Part shown: positions 1 through 7,966 of the stretch, in pieces
Layout: every line of letters starts with the position of its first letter
Numbering within the stretch: the stretch's first letter is position 1
Assembly (NCBI RefSeq): GCF_009928415.1
Contig: NZ_JAABNN010000002.1
Span: 310,001-374,000 of the forward strand
From: Bacillus sp. USDA818B3_A
GTDB taxonomy: Bacteria; Bacillota; Bacilli; Bacillales; Cytobacillaceae
DNA length: 64,000 nt
Direction of reading: 5' to 3'
Notes under the pieces: model-generated
Seen by the model: the letters and a program-made list of their open reading frames with translations, nothing else
The model's database searches: none
What the model was told of the DNA's origin: nothing
Program-made: the position numbers and the translations under genes

Positions 1-524
1 TTACGCATGGCACGGTCCTTTGACTCGGTAAATGGATCTAATTGTGCAAGGGTTCTTTCTTCCCCTTCAAAGTCAATCTTTGCTGAGGCTAGTAATTTTG
101 TATATTCCGTAGACAAGCGGTTTTCCTTTTGCAATAAGGATACGATTTCTGGTTTAAATGTTTTTAACTGTCCTTCAGCAAGGGCAAACAGCTGCGTTCC
201 CCACTTTTTTTCTAACTCAGGGCGAAACTTGGATTCAACTAGCGCCTGATAATACTTTGTTGTCAATCCTTCCATTTCAGGCTGAATTTCATCCATGTAA
301 TCTTGCTCTTCCCTATAAAATTCATCATTCGTATCAATCGAGTGGCGAATATAACAAAGGTTAAACATGGTGCCCAAATCATTTCTCAGCTGGTTGATTT
401 CTCCCATAAACCGGCTTTGTTCCTCCACTGATTCCGCAAGTTTAAATCCTTCCAACACCTGATCAAACTTTGTCTTTATCTCATCTAGATTTGGTCTGAC
501 ATATGTATATTTTTCAAAACTCAT
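1..524 (-). CDS. M3-family oligoendopeptidase (PepF/YfbP type), N-terminal part, cut by the window edge
   Basis: The reading frame starts with ATG at 522-524, preceded on the minus strand by a GGAAGGAG site, and runs open to base 1, giving about 174 residues. The product begins MSFEKYTYVRPNLDEI and continues through an all-helical, acidic, Tyr-rich region with a YREEQDYMDEI stretch. This resembles the N-terminal lobe of M3 zinc metallopeptidases of the oligoendopeptidase F family, which cleave short cytoplasmic peptides. The catalytic HExxH motif would lie beyond the window, so the assignment rests on N-terminal resemblance only. It is probably monocistronic: the MarR gene to its right is transcribed in the same direction but sits about 90 bases upstream. 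Confidence 0.7.
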   Translation of the reverse strand, partial: MSFEKYTYVRPNLDEIKTKFDQVLEGFKLAESVEEQSRFMGEINQLRNDLGTMFNLCYIRHSIDTNDEFYREEQDYMDEIQPEMEGLTTKYYQALVESKFRPELEKKWGTQLFALAEGQLKTFKPEIVSLLQKENRLSTEYTKLLASAKIDFEGEERTLAQLDPFTESKDRAMR

Positions 525-614
525 GAAAAACAACTCCTTCCATTTCTCAAGTCTATCATTTCGCCATACTTAAATAGTATTCCTTCCATAAAAAAAATAC
601 GACCATAGGCCGTA

Positions 615-1055
615 TTAAAATTTCCCTGCAGGTATTCCTATTTTTTTTAATAGGTCAATCGCAGCCGTTTTTTCAGAATCGGACAGAACTGACATCAGCG
701 TATCAATTTGTTTTGCATGTTCTGGAAAAATCTCATCAATAAACGATTTTCCTTGCTCAGTAATTTGAGCATATGTTACCCGCCTGTCATTGGGACAGGC
801 TATCCTTCTTAAAAATCCTTTTTGCTCCAGTTTGTCAACAACGTAGGTAATACTTCCGCTGGCAAGCAGGATTTTCCCGCCAATTTGCTGCATCGGCTGG
901 TCCCCTTTATGATATAGAAGCTCTAAGACGGCAAATTCAGTTGGATTCAAACCTTTCACTTGAATTGCCTTATTTACATGTTCATTAATTGCTTTATATG
1001 CTCTTGAAAGGACAATAAATAACTTTAATGACTTCTCTACTGTTTCGTTTTCCAT
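615..1055 (-). CDS. MarR-family transcriptional regulator
   Basis: This 146-residue winged-helix regulator has the MarR layout. An N-terminal dimerisation helix is followed by a helix-turn-helix around residues 36-75 (LNPTEFAVLELLYHKGD, then LLASGSITYVVDKLEQKGFL), and the wing carries the family signature PNDRRVTYAQIT near residues 85-97. Proteins of this family bind short palindromes and are released by phenolic, quinone-like or oxidant ligands. The gene is divergent from the Fsr-type exporter at 1267, so repression of that exporter is the natural guess. The start is ATG with an AAAGGATGAG site. The ligand cannot be read from the sequence. Confidence 0.93.
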   Translation of the reverse strand: MENETVEKSLKLFIVLSRAYKAINEHVNKAIQVKGLNPTEFAVLELLYHKGDQPMQQIGGKILLASGSITYVVDKLEQKGFLRRIACPNDRRVTYAQITEQGKSFIDEIFPEHAKQIDTLMSVLSDSEKTAAIDLLKKIGIPAGKF

Positions 1056-1206
1056 AAGAACTCATCCTTTTGATTATAATAAGATGTTTGACAGAATCCA
1101 TCTTAGAAAATTATCTTGATTTCAAAGTTTATTATAAAAAAATTTTATATGACTGTCAAATTGCCTCACAATAGTGCTTAAATTTCGAAAATAGAAATAA
1201 TTGTTT

Positions 1207-1224
1207 CTTATTTTAATAAATAAG
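1207..1224. promoter_or_regulatory. Candidate MarR operator palindrome
   Basis: The sequence has 7-bp inverted arms, CTTATTT and AAATAAG, around a 4-base centre. It sits in the divergent intergenic region, about 43 bases before the exporter start and about 150 bases from the regulator start. Size and AT-richness fit a MarR dimer site. The region is AT-rich, so a chance palindrome is possible. Confidence 0.4.
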
Positions 1225-1266
1225 TAGTAATATAAAAAAAAACAATACAAATAAAGAAGGGATAAT

Positions 1267-2502
1267 ATGACTCAACCAGCTGCACTTTCCTCAAAGACTT
1301 CGAAAACTGCGGAATCAACGATGTTTAAAATTCTGTTTATCATCGGGCTCTGCCATTTATTAAATGATGCTATTCAAGCTGTAGTACCTGCAATGTTTCC
1401 CATATTAGAAAAGTCAATGGGACTTAGCTTTACCCAGTTGGGGATTATAGCATTCTCGTTAAATATGGTCTCCTCTGTCATGCAGCCGATCGTTGGCTAT
1501 CTTACAGACAAAAAACCGATGCCCTTTGCTCTGCCAATCGGCCTTACCTTCACTCTATTTGGCGTTCTTGGTTTAGGATTTGCGGGCAATTTTTCAATGA
1601 TTGTTTTTTCCGTTCTTTTCATTGGACTAGGATCAGCTGTCTTCCATCCTGAGGGCTCAAGGGTTGCGTATATGGCAGCGGGCAGCAGGAGAGGACTTGC
1701 CCAATCTATTTACCAGGTAGGCGGGAATACTGGCCAAGCATTGGCACCTCTCATTACTGCACTTATATTGGTTCCTTTAGGTCAGATAGGGGCTTCATGG
1801 TTTACCATTGTTGCCGCCGTTGCTGTTATTTTACTTGTGTATATAGCGAACTGGTACCATAAAAGATTGTTAATTTCCCCTAGAGTGAAGAAAAAGAATA
1901 CTTCTAACGATAAGAGCCGGGGGGTGTCTAAAGAAGTCAAAAACACATTGGCATTAATTTTGCTGTTAATCTTCGCTAGAACTTGGTATACTTCCGGCAT
2001 CACTAACTTCTATACATTTTATGCTATAAAAGAATATGCCTTTTCCATTAAGGAATCTCAATTCTTTTTGTTTGCATTCTTAGTATCAGGGGCAGTTGGG
2101 ACCTTTTTTGGAGGACCGCTGGCAGACCGGTTTGGAAAGAAAAAGATTATATCCTTATCGATGTTAGCGACGGTTCCTTTTACAATCCTGATTCCCCATG
2201 TTCCACCTGTGCCCGCATTTATTTTTCTGGTGCTGACAGGTTTTATTTTGATGACTAGTTTCTCAGTTACTGTCGTATATGCCCAAGAATTGGTTCCGGG
2301 TAAAATCGGTACAATGTCCGGTTTAACTGTGGGCCTTGCGTTTGGAATGGGAGCTATCGGTTCCGTAGGGCTGGGTTCGATAGCAGACTGGATTGGTTTG
2401 TCATCCATGATCACCTGGCTTGGTATCTTGCCAATCCTAGGATTACTTGCACTCCTCCTCCCTAGTGATCAGAAAGTCTGGGAGTGGAATCAGCGAGGGT
2501 GA
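1267..2502 (+). CDS. MFS exporter of the fosmidomycin-resistance (Fsr) family
   Basis: This 411-residue protein of the major facilitator superfamily has about 12 hydrophobic segments and a charged central loop near residues 195-220. Family-typical features are LCHLLNDAIQAVVPAMFPIL in the first segment, the loop motif GYLTDKKPMP, the segment FHPEGSRVAYMAAGSRRGLAQSIYQ with its conserved FHPE and GxxxS stretch, and GPLADRFGKKK in the second half. Fsr-type carriers export fosmidomycin and related drugs, but the natural substrate is usually unknown. ATG at 1267 follows AAGAAGGGATAAT. It is divergent from the MarR regulator and ends in a strong bidirectional terminator. Confidence 0.9.
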   Translation: MTQPAALSSKTSKTAESTMFKILFIIGLCHLLNDAIQAVVPAMFPILEKSMGLSFTQLGIIAFSLNMVSSVMQPIVGYLTDKKPMPFALPIGLTFTLFGVLGLGFAGNFSMIVFSVLFIGLGSAVFHPEGSRVAYMAAGSRRGLAQSIYQVGGNTGQALAPLITALILVPLGQIGASWFTIVAAVAVILLVYIANWYHKRLLISPRVKKKNTSNDKSRGVSKEVKNTLALILLLIFARTWYTSGITNFYTFYAIKEYAFSIKESQFFLFAFLVSGAVGTFFGGPLADRFGKKKIISLSMLATVPFTILIPHVPPVPAFIFLVLTGFILMTSFSVTVVYAQELVPGKIGTMSGLTVGLAFGMGAIGSVGLGSIADWIGLSSMITWLGILPILGLLALLLPSDQKVWEWNQRG

Positions 2503-2506
2503 TTAT

Positions 2507-2547
2507 AAAATAAAACAGGAGGGGCAGCCCCATCCTGTTTTATTTTA
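2507..2547. terminator. Bidirectional Rho-independent terminator
   Basis: A long stem (AAAATAAAACAGGA paired with TCCTGTTTTATTTTA) has A/T runs on both flanks. It lies between the convergent exporter and hemerythrin genes and overlaps the last bases of the hemerythrin stop region. Confidence 0.9.
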
Positions 2548-3060
2548 TTTCTTAAATACCCGCAATAACTCTGCCTTTTCCTCGTCGGACAGCATTCTTT
2601 CAGCCATTGGAAACAACACATTTTCCTCTTTTGAAAAATGGTCCGTTAAGATAAAATAGGCATTTTGTATTAATTCAGCTAACTTTTTCTTTTCTTGCGG
2701 AGAAGATTCCCCTGCCTCTGCTTGATCAAGAAAGGCAGCAATATTTGTTTTTGCCTGATCATGTTCATATTCCATAACAGCAATTGGTCCTGAGGTGGTG
2801 CCAATATAAACGCCCATCATTGGGAATAAGACTCCCTCTTCTCTCTCAGAATGAGGTTCTAAATCATTCTTAAATTCTATTACCTTTTGGATTAATTTAT
2901 TAAAATTCTCTTCGATCTCATTTTCTTGATTAATCTTCTGTGTTAAATCATATAAACCTTCCATTTGGGCCCTTAAGGGAGGATGTTCACTTTTTAGGCG
3001 GGCAAGACCTTCACTTAGTTCCCCTTGGGTTGTTCCTCCAAAACCACTCATGCAGCTCAT
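2545..3060 (-). CDS. Hemerythrin HHE-domain protein
   Basis: This 171-residue, all-helical protein carries repeated hemerythrin ligand motifs: SEHPPLRAQMEGL near residue 24, EPHSEREEGVLFPMMG near 72-87, MEYEHDQAKTNIAAF near 98, and DHFSKEENVLFPMAER near 140. The spacing of His and Glu is that of a di-iron four-helix bundle. Proteins of this kind are linked to oxygen, nitric oxide or iron-sulfur repair chemistry in the cytoplasm, but the exact role varies. The N-terminus has a CMSGFGG stretch with one Cys. A good FNR-like palindrome lies about 65 bases upstream, which suggests oxygen-dependent expression. Confidence 0.88.
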   Translation of the reverse strand: MSCMSGFGGTTQGELSEGLARLKSEHPPLRAQMEGLYDLTQKINQENEIEENFNKLIQKVIEFKNDLEPHSEREEGVLFPMMGVYIGTTSGPIAVMEYEHDQAKTNIAAFLDQAEAGESSPQEKKKLAELIQNAYFILTDHFSKEENVLFPMAERMLSDEEKAELLRVFKK

Positions 3061-3123
3061 GTATCATTCACCTCTAAATTCATTCTTCCTGAGATAAGTA
3101 TATAAATATCCACTTGAATATGT

Positions 3124-3139
3124 AGTGACAGAGGTCACA
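3124..3139. promoter_or_regulatory. fnr box: CRP/FNR-type operator candidate
   Basis: AGTGA-N6-TCACA matches nine of ten positions of the Bacillus Fnr consensus TGTGA-N6-TCACA. It lies between the divergent hemerythrin gene and the small gene at 3288, within plausible promoter distance of the hemerythrin start. The match was made by eye; no regulator gene is in the window. Confidence 0.5.
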
Positions 3140-3287
3140 TATTCACAATCAATTCTTTACATAATGATTCAAATGTGATAATTTTATGAAAACGTAAAAA
3201 TTTTCCGAAAACTTTTAACATTTATCACACAAAAAAGGGGGTATGGTTTCATATAATAAAGATAAATCAATAAGGGAGGTTATAAAA

Positions 3288-3635
3288 ATGAGAACTCCAA
3301 ACTATCATGATTTTTATGAAAAGGCATTAGTTCCAATCGGGCTAAATGATCTGAAATCATTACAAAAATCTGACGCCTATTGTCCTGACCAACCCTTTAC
3401 TCATTGGCTTATCGCAGTTGAAGGTGTACAACTGCCGCAGTCCACAATATATTTCCATTGGAAAGTCAGTATCTACCCTGCAACCGTTGAGGGTGATTTT
3501 AACTGGAAATCTCCATATTATTGTTCACCAAATATGGAATTAATCGATTATGCCAATACATTGGCATCCTCCTTAGTTCAATCAAGTAAAAAGGATGAAC
3601 TTTCCTCTGCCACTTTACTAGAGAAAATCAGCTAA
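3288..3635 (+). CDS. Uncharacterised small protein, 115 aa
   Basis: I do not recognise the family. The ATG at 3288 is preceded by AAGGGAGG with ideal spacing. An in-frame ATG at 3243 has only one base between its purine tract and the codon, so it was not chosen. The protein is soluble, begins MRTPNYHDFYEKALVPIGL, and is rich in aromatic residues, with two Cys (YCPDQPF and YYCSPN). There is no membrane segment or signal peptide. It shares the divergent region carrying an FNR-like site with the hemerythrin gene, so co-regulation by oxygen is possible but unproved. Confidence 0.7.
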   Translation: MRTPNYHDFYEKALVPIGLNDLKSLQKSDAYCPDQPFTHWLIAVEGVQLPQSTIYFHWKVSIYPATVEGDFNWKSPYYCSPNMELIDYANTLASSLVQSSKKDELSSATLLEKIS

Positions 3636-3756
3636 ATCCACTTCATAGTACCCTTCTGCTTCACCTTCTTTTTACTCCAATTTGTGAAAAAACTTACATA
3701 TGATAATAAACATACATATACTATTAATTCATCCATTCATTCCGTTCACATAATTA

Positions 3757-3795
3757 AAAGAAGTGCTGATTTTAATAAAATCAGCACTTCTTTTA
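3757..3795. terminator. Terminator of the fixABCX operon
   Basis: AGAAGTGCTGATTTT pairs with AAAATCAGCACTTCT around a short loop, followed on the minus strand by a T-rich tail. It ends just after the fixX stop and could also serve the plus-strand small gene. Confidence 0.85.
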
Positions 3796-3798
3796 TAT

Positions 3799-4083
3799 TT
3801 AAGCTAATCGAAAAACGATTCCATGACCGCCTTTTGGATATTCCCATTTAATGTTCTGATACGGGCAGCCGATTCGGCAGCTGCCGCACTCATGACAGCC
3901 TTCATAACCAACCTGCATCCTTGTTCCTTCCCACTTATATACTTCTGCAGGGCAAAATACTGTACAAATTTTATCGGGACATTTTGTCATACAGATGTCG
4001 TGATCAAGCACCGTCAAATGAGACTTGGTATCACACTTAAACCTTAGCAGATACTGCTTTTCCTCGATATTCTTCGTTGACAT
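3799..4083 (-). CDS. fixX: FixX ferredoxin-like subunit of the FixABCX complex
   Basis: This 94-residue iron-sulfur protein has a Cys-rich CMTKCPDKICTVFCP region around residues 32-46 and CHECGSCRIGCPY around 65-77. Together these can bind one or two 4Fe-4S clusters. In the FixABCX complex FixX passes electrons between the FixC flavin and quinone or ferredoxin at the membrane face. The ATG at 4081-4083 shares its A with the fixC TAA stop (TAATG), so translation is coupled. An earlier ATG at 4101 inside fixC lacks this arrangement, and the site GGCGGTGA fits the later start. It is the last gene of the operon. Confidence 0.92.
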   Translation of the reverse strand: MSTKNIEEKQYLLRFKCDTKSHLTVLDHDICMTKCPDKICTVFCPAEVYKWEGTRMQVGYEGCHECGSCRIGCPYQNIKWEYPKGGHGIVFRLA

Positions 4084-5378
4084 TATTTCACCGCCTTCCA
4101 AGCTCGATAAATATCCTGAATCACTCGAATGGTCCCTTTTTCAGCTGTCATACTCTTGATAATTTGTTTTTGTTTTTCACGTTTCGGTGTGCCATCGACA
4201 GTAAAAAATTTGCTCATTGCTTTATTCATCATTGGTAAATACTCATTGAAATATTGCGGGTACTTTTCAAACGTGTGGGCCGCATCTTTATACTTTTCTA
4301 AGTCTTTGATTATAAAACTATCATAAAGCTTTTCACGGTATAGATTTAAAGTTGCCTGTGAATAATCCCCTCTTGACTTTGCCTCTATCACCGTTTCAGC
4401 TGCGAGTAATCCTGAATGCATTGCCATATTGGAACCTTCTCGATGGATTGCATTTACCAATTGTGCTGCATCACCCACTACAATGACTCCGTTACCGGCA
4501 ACTTTCGGAACCGAGCGGTAGCCGCCCTCGGGAATAAGGTGGGCTAGATACTCAGCTGATTCGCCTCCCGCAACCAACGGTTTGACCATCGGATGGTTTT
4601 TTAAATAATCCAGCAGCTCATACGGCTTTAATTTCGCTTTTATCATACTTGAAAGGGTTGTTCCTACCCCAATATTTAAACTATCCTTATTCGTATAAAG
4701 AAAAGCCGTTCCCAGGTTACCTTTTGTTGAATCTCCGAATATTTCAATGGTGCATCCCTGGTTATCCTCTAAATTAAAGCGGTCATTAATTTTATCTTTT
4801 GGAAGGTTAATAACTTCCATCACAGTTAAGGCTACTTCATCTGGGCGAAATTCTTTATGAAAGCCTAATTGTTTAGAGAGAAGTGAGTTTACACCATCCG
4901 CGAGAACCACCACATCAGCATAGACATCACCATCTGGGCGGTCTGTTCGGACACCAACAACCTTACCATCTTCAACAATACATTCTGTTACGACTGTTTC
5001 ATTGATGAGAAGTGCTCCGGCTTCAACTGCTTTCCCGGCAAACCATTGGTCAAATTGGGCCCGCAGCACGGTGAAATTATTATAAGGTTCCACTGCCCAT
5101 TCCAAACCTTTATAGCCAAAAGAGACAACCGACTCCTTATCCATCATCCAAAAGCGCTGCTCGATGACGGGCCTCTCAAGAGGAGCTTCCTTCCAGAATT
5201 CAGGAATCAATTCTTCCATTTGTTTTCGATATAATACTCCACCCATTACGTTTTTGGATCCAGGATATTCTCCTCTTTCAATCAGCAAAACCTTCAGTCC
5301 GCTCCGTGCGCATGTGAGTGCACATGCAGTACCTGATGGCCCAGCCCCTACGATAATCACATCAAATTTCTCAGACAT
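4083..5378 (-). CDS. fixC: FixC, FAD-dependent ETF:quinone oxidoreductase
   Basis: The product is 431 residues, the usual size for FixC. The N-terminal dinucleotide-binding motif is VGAGPSGTACALTCARSG (about residues 10-27), followed by ERGEYPGSKNVMGGVLY. A later FAD motif GVIVVGDAAQLVNAIHREG lies near residues 293-312. FixC receives electrons from the FixAB flavoprotein and hands them to quinone through FixX at the cytoplasmic membrane. In bifurcating complexes it is the high-potential exit. It overlaps fixB by 8 bases and fixX by one base, so all are one transcript. No membrane helix is visible, as expected for this monotopic enzyme. Confidence 0.95.
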   Translation of the reverse strand: MSEKFDVIIVGAGPSGTACALTCARSGLKVLLIERGEYPGSKNVMGGVLYRKQMEELIPEFWKEAPLERPVIEQRFWMMDKESVVSFGYKGLEWAVEPYNNFTVLRAQFDQWFAGKAVEAGALLINETVVTECIVEDGKVVGVRTDRPDGDVYADVVVLADGVNSLLSKQLGFHKEFRPDEVALTVMEVINLPKDKINDRFNLEDNQGCTIEIFGDSTKGNLGTAFLYTNKDSLNIGVGTTLSSMIKAKLKPYELLDYLKNHPMVKPLVAGGESAEYLAHLIPEGGYRSVPKVAGNGVIVVGDAAQLVNAIHREGSNMAMHSGLLAAETVIEAKSRGDYSQATLNLYREKLYDSFIIKDLEKYKDAAHTFEKYPQYFNEYLPMMNKAMSKFFTVDGTPKREKQKQIIKSMTAEKGTIRVIQDIYRAWKAVK

Positions 5379-6402
5379 AACTTAATTCACCGCCCTTTTC
5401 CGTCTTGAGCTGCTTAAATTGCTCGATTAGTCTTGGAAGGATCTCCATTGCATCCCCAACAATCCCGTACGTTGCAACGTCAAAAATCGGTGCATCTGGA
5501 TCCTTGTTAATGGCGATAATAAACTCTGAATTTTTCATACCGACCACATGCTGGATCGCACCAGATATCCCTATGGCAAAATAAATTTTTGGTGTGACTG
5601 TTTCACCAGTTTGACCAACTTGCTGTTCGTGCGGAAGCCAGCCAGCTTCAACCACATCACGGGTACCGCCTACACTCGCACCAATCGTGTCCGCTAATTC
5701 ATGAATGAGCCTGAAATTATGCTGGTCCCCCAATCCTTTGCCGCCGCAAACAATAACATGAGCCTCGGCTAAACTTGCCTTTTTTGTTACTTCATTCACA
5801 ATTTTCAACACTTTTGTGCGCATATCTTCTTCTCTTAGGTCAATTTTCTCTTCAATTACCCTCCCAAGTCTGCCAGCATCCGGAGCTAATGCTTTCATAA
5901 CTTTTGGTCTTACGGTTGCCATTTGCGGCCTGTGCTTTTTACAGTGAATGGTTGCCATAATATTACCGCCAAATGCCGGCCTGCTTGCCTCTAACAATCT
6001 ATTGGTTACATCGACATCGAGCATGGTCGTATCGGCCGTCAACCCCGTAGATAGATCGGTAGCAACTGCACTAGCTAAATCCTTCCCATTTGGAGTCGCT
6101 CCATATAGAATAATTTCAGGATTAAACTTTCCAGCTAATAACAGAACACCCTGCATATAGGATTCCGTACGGTAGTCCCTTAAGATTGGCTGTTCAATCA
6201 CGTATACCTCATCCGCACCGAATGCAATCACTTGGTTAATTAATGGTTTGATCTCATTCCCTAATAAAAAACCCGCTAATGGAACTTGCAGCTTATCAGC
6301 AAGCTTTCTTCCAGCTCCCAAAAGCTCCAGTGAGACTCCTTCAATCTTATTATCGTTTTGTTCAATAAATACCCAGACTCCCCGATAATCGTCAATATTC
6401 AT
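5371..6402 (-). CDS. fixB: FixB, electron transfer flavoprotein alpha subunit
   Basis: This 343-residue ETF alpha subunit has an N-terminal Rossmann-like domain and a C-terminal FAD domain. The latter contains the family signature GGTRDVVEAGWLPHEQQVG followed by the GETVTPKIYFAIGISGAIQH stretch and NKDPDAPIFDVATYGIVGDA, around residues 240-325. The protein holds the electron-transferring FAD and dimerises with FixA. It starts at ATG 6402 after a GGAGGG site, 33 bases after fixA. In nitrogen fixers and some heterotrophs this unit drives low-potential ferredoxin reduction from NADH. No nif gene is visible here, so the electron acceptor is not known. Confidence 0.95.
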   Translation of the reverse strand: MNIDDYRGVWVFIEQNDNKIEGVSLELLGAGRKLADKLQVPLAGFLLGNEIKPLINQVIAFGADEVYVIEQPILRDYRTESYMQGVLLLAGKFNPEIILYGATPNGKDLASAVATDLSTGLTADTTMLDVDVTNRLLEASRPAFGGNIMATIHCKKHRPQMATVRPKVMKALAPDAGRLGRVIEEKIDLREEDMRTKVLKIVNEVTKKASLAEAHVIVCGGKGLGDQHNFRLIHELADTIGASVGGTRDVVEAGWLPHEQQVGQTGETVTPKIYFAIGISGAIQHVVGMKNSEFIIAINKDPDAPIFDVATYGIVGDAMEILPRLIEQFKQLKTEKGGELSYV

Positions 6403-6435
6403 ATAAATCCCTCCAAAAGGCAGAAAATACTATTA

Positions 6436-7260
6436 TTATTTAGATGACTGGATGGTAAATAGGTCCTTTTTATCTATTAGTACTTCCATGAGCTGTTTTA
6501 CCTGCTCATCAACTGTACCTTCCATTCTTTTCCCGCCTTCAGGCCGTGGAGGTGCAAACATTTTCCCTACGATTGTTGGTGAGCCTTTTAAACCAAGCTG
6601 AGCGCGGTCTACATTTTCAAGATCACTGACTGCCCAGATAACAGGTTCGTATCTTGCAGCTTTAAGCATATTTGGCATTGGGGAGTATTCGATTTGGTTA
6701 ATCTCCTTTTCCACCGTTAATAAACAAGGAAGCTTTGTTTGAATTAATTCATAACCATTTGATAGTTTCCGTTTGATTAAGACTGACTTTTCCTTTAAAT
6801 TGACCTCTGCCACTTCGATTACATTAGTTACAGGGGGAATATCCATTCTTCTTGCAATCCCGGGTCCAACCTGTCCGGTGTCACCATCAATGGCATGTTT
6901 CCCACAAATCACCATATCAATTGGGATTTCCTTGCCTATTTTTTCTAAAGCCTTTGATATTGTGTAACTGGTTGCTAGAGTATCTGCACCGGCAAATGCA
7001 CGGTCAGTTATCAAATAGCCTCTATCTGCCCCTATTTCAATACTTTTTTTAATAATGGCAGTTGCCTGCGGCGGACCCATGGACAAAACCGATATAGTCC
7101 CACCCGTTTTCCCCTTGATTTTCACCGCCTCTTGAACGGCATGTGCATCATAAGGATTCAAAATAGCTGGTGCACTCCGCCGGTCGAGTGTGTTTGTTTT
7201 TGGATTAATTTTAATGATTTTTGTATCGGGTACTTGTTTGATACAAACTACAATGTGCAT
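6436..7260 (-). CDS. fixA: FixA, electron transfer flavoprotein beta subunit
   Basis: The chosen ATG at 7260 gives 274 residues starting MHIVVCIKQVPDTKIIKI, the classic ETF-beta start, and has GGAGGAGGG just upstream. The open frame extends to 7395, but the extra 45 residues are not conserved in style. The motif GADTLATSYTISKALEKIG near residues 100-118, with CGKHAIDGDTGQVGPGIA just after, is typical of the FixA/bifurcating ETF-beta group, which binds FAD in place of AMP and oxidises NADH. It is the first gene of fixABCX and is preceded by a CcpA-type cre element. Bifurcation rather than simple electron transfer is inferred from the gene set. Confidence 0.93.
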   Translation of the reverse strand: MHIVVCIKQVPDTKIIKINPKTNTLDRRSAPAILNPYDAHAVQEAVKIKGKTGGTISVLSMGPPQATAIIKKSIEIGADRGYLITDRAFAGADTLATSYTISKALEKIGKEIPIDMVICGKHAIDGDTGQVGPGIARRMDIPPVTNVIEVAEVNLKEKSVLIKRKLSNGYELIQTKLPCLLTVEKEINQIEYSPMPNMLKAARYEPVIWAVSDLENVDRAQLGLKGSPTIVGKMFAPPRPEGGKRMEGTVDEQVKQLMEVLIDKKDLFTIQSSK

Positions 7261-7296
7261 GTAGGACTTTCCCTCCTCCATATAAACTGTGATTAT

Positions 7297-7310
7297 TGAA
7301 AGCGCTTGCT
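7297..7310. promoter_or_regulatory. cre: CcpA cre site candidate upstream of fixA
   Basis: TGAAAGCGCTTGCT is close to the Bacillus catabolite-responsive element consensus TGWAANCGNTNWCA, with the central GCGC intact. It lies 37-50 bases before the fixA start, where CcpA binding would block transcription, so the operon is probably repressed on preferred sugars. Confidence 0.65.
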
Positions 7311-7723
7311 TCCATTGGCTATAAAAAATGCTTTTATTAACGATATATGTATCGCAATAGAAGCATATTACCAAACAAAAGAGTTTTCTTTTCATTTAAA
7401 ATAATTGGGAAAGAATCATGCAGAATCTAGGAGTATTCCGGGCAAAAGAAAATAGTTGTTGAGATGAATAAATGTGGTTAGTTACATAGAAGCTTTGAGC
7501 AGCTATTCCATAAAGTGCTCCTACAATAACTATAGTAAATAATATGATTTTAACAATGATAAAAATCACAGGTTCTTCTTTAGAAAGCAAGAAAGGGATA
7601 TTGCTATGCGGGGAAATTCGTTGATTGGTACTAGGGGGTAAATAATGAAGTAATTTTGATCCGGAAGGCCTTCTTACTGGATTAATTAGATAAATATATT
7701 ACTGAAGACCTTCAATTAGTATG
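7311..7723. other. Intergenic region upstream of fixABCX without a convincing gene
   Basis: This stretch holds the fixA promoter area and the 3' flank of the Spo0E-like gene. A 64-codon minus-strand frame at 7396-7590 with one hydrophobic segment exists, but it starts with TTG without a ribosome site, so I do not call it. Near 7660-7715 two short GAAGGCCTTC-like palindromes occur without a clear hairpin and T-tract. Confidence 0.5.
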
Positions 7724-7966
7724 TCAGACTAAAATTTTGGGCCAGACCATAATCATGTCCTTAAAAGCAAACTTTACTTCCTCATTGGATTTATCTGATG
7801 AACGAATTAACCTTTGATAATGATTAATCAGCTCATCTAGCTCTTGGCTGTATTTAAGAGTTTGCGGATTTGTATAGCCAAGTGTAGTTGCACTATTAAT
7901 CATTAATTCTCTTTTAGCCTTTATCTCTTCAATCATTTCCGATTGATTATTATTATACTTGTACAA
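7724..7966 (-). CDS. Spo0E-family aspartyl-phosphate phosphatase
   Basis: This 80-residue helical hairpin protein has the Spo0E signature: IEEIKAKRELMINSATTLG (helix 1) and then YSQELDELINHYQ (helix 2), with the conserved SQELD catalytic/recognition motif. Members dephosphorylate Spo0A-P and delay sporulation. The start is TTG at 7966 with TAGGAGAT four bases before it; no ATG in frame has such a site. The protein continues about 30 residues beyond the core (FAFKDMIMVWPKILV), with an unusual hydrophobic tail. Two Spo0A-box-like sites lie 130-170 bases upstream, suggesting feedback control by its own target. Confidence 0.85.
   Translation of the reverse strand: MYKYNNNQSEMIEEIKAKRELMINSATTLGYTNPQTLKYSQELDELINHYQRLIRSSDKSNEEVKFAFKDMIMVWPKILV

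Noticed and set aside
7396-7590. 64-codon minus-strand frame with one hydrophobic segment upstream of fixA
   Set aside because: TTG start without a ribosome site, no family, and overlap with the fixA promoter area; not enough to call a gene.
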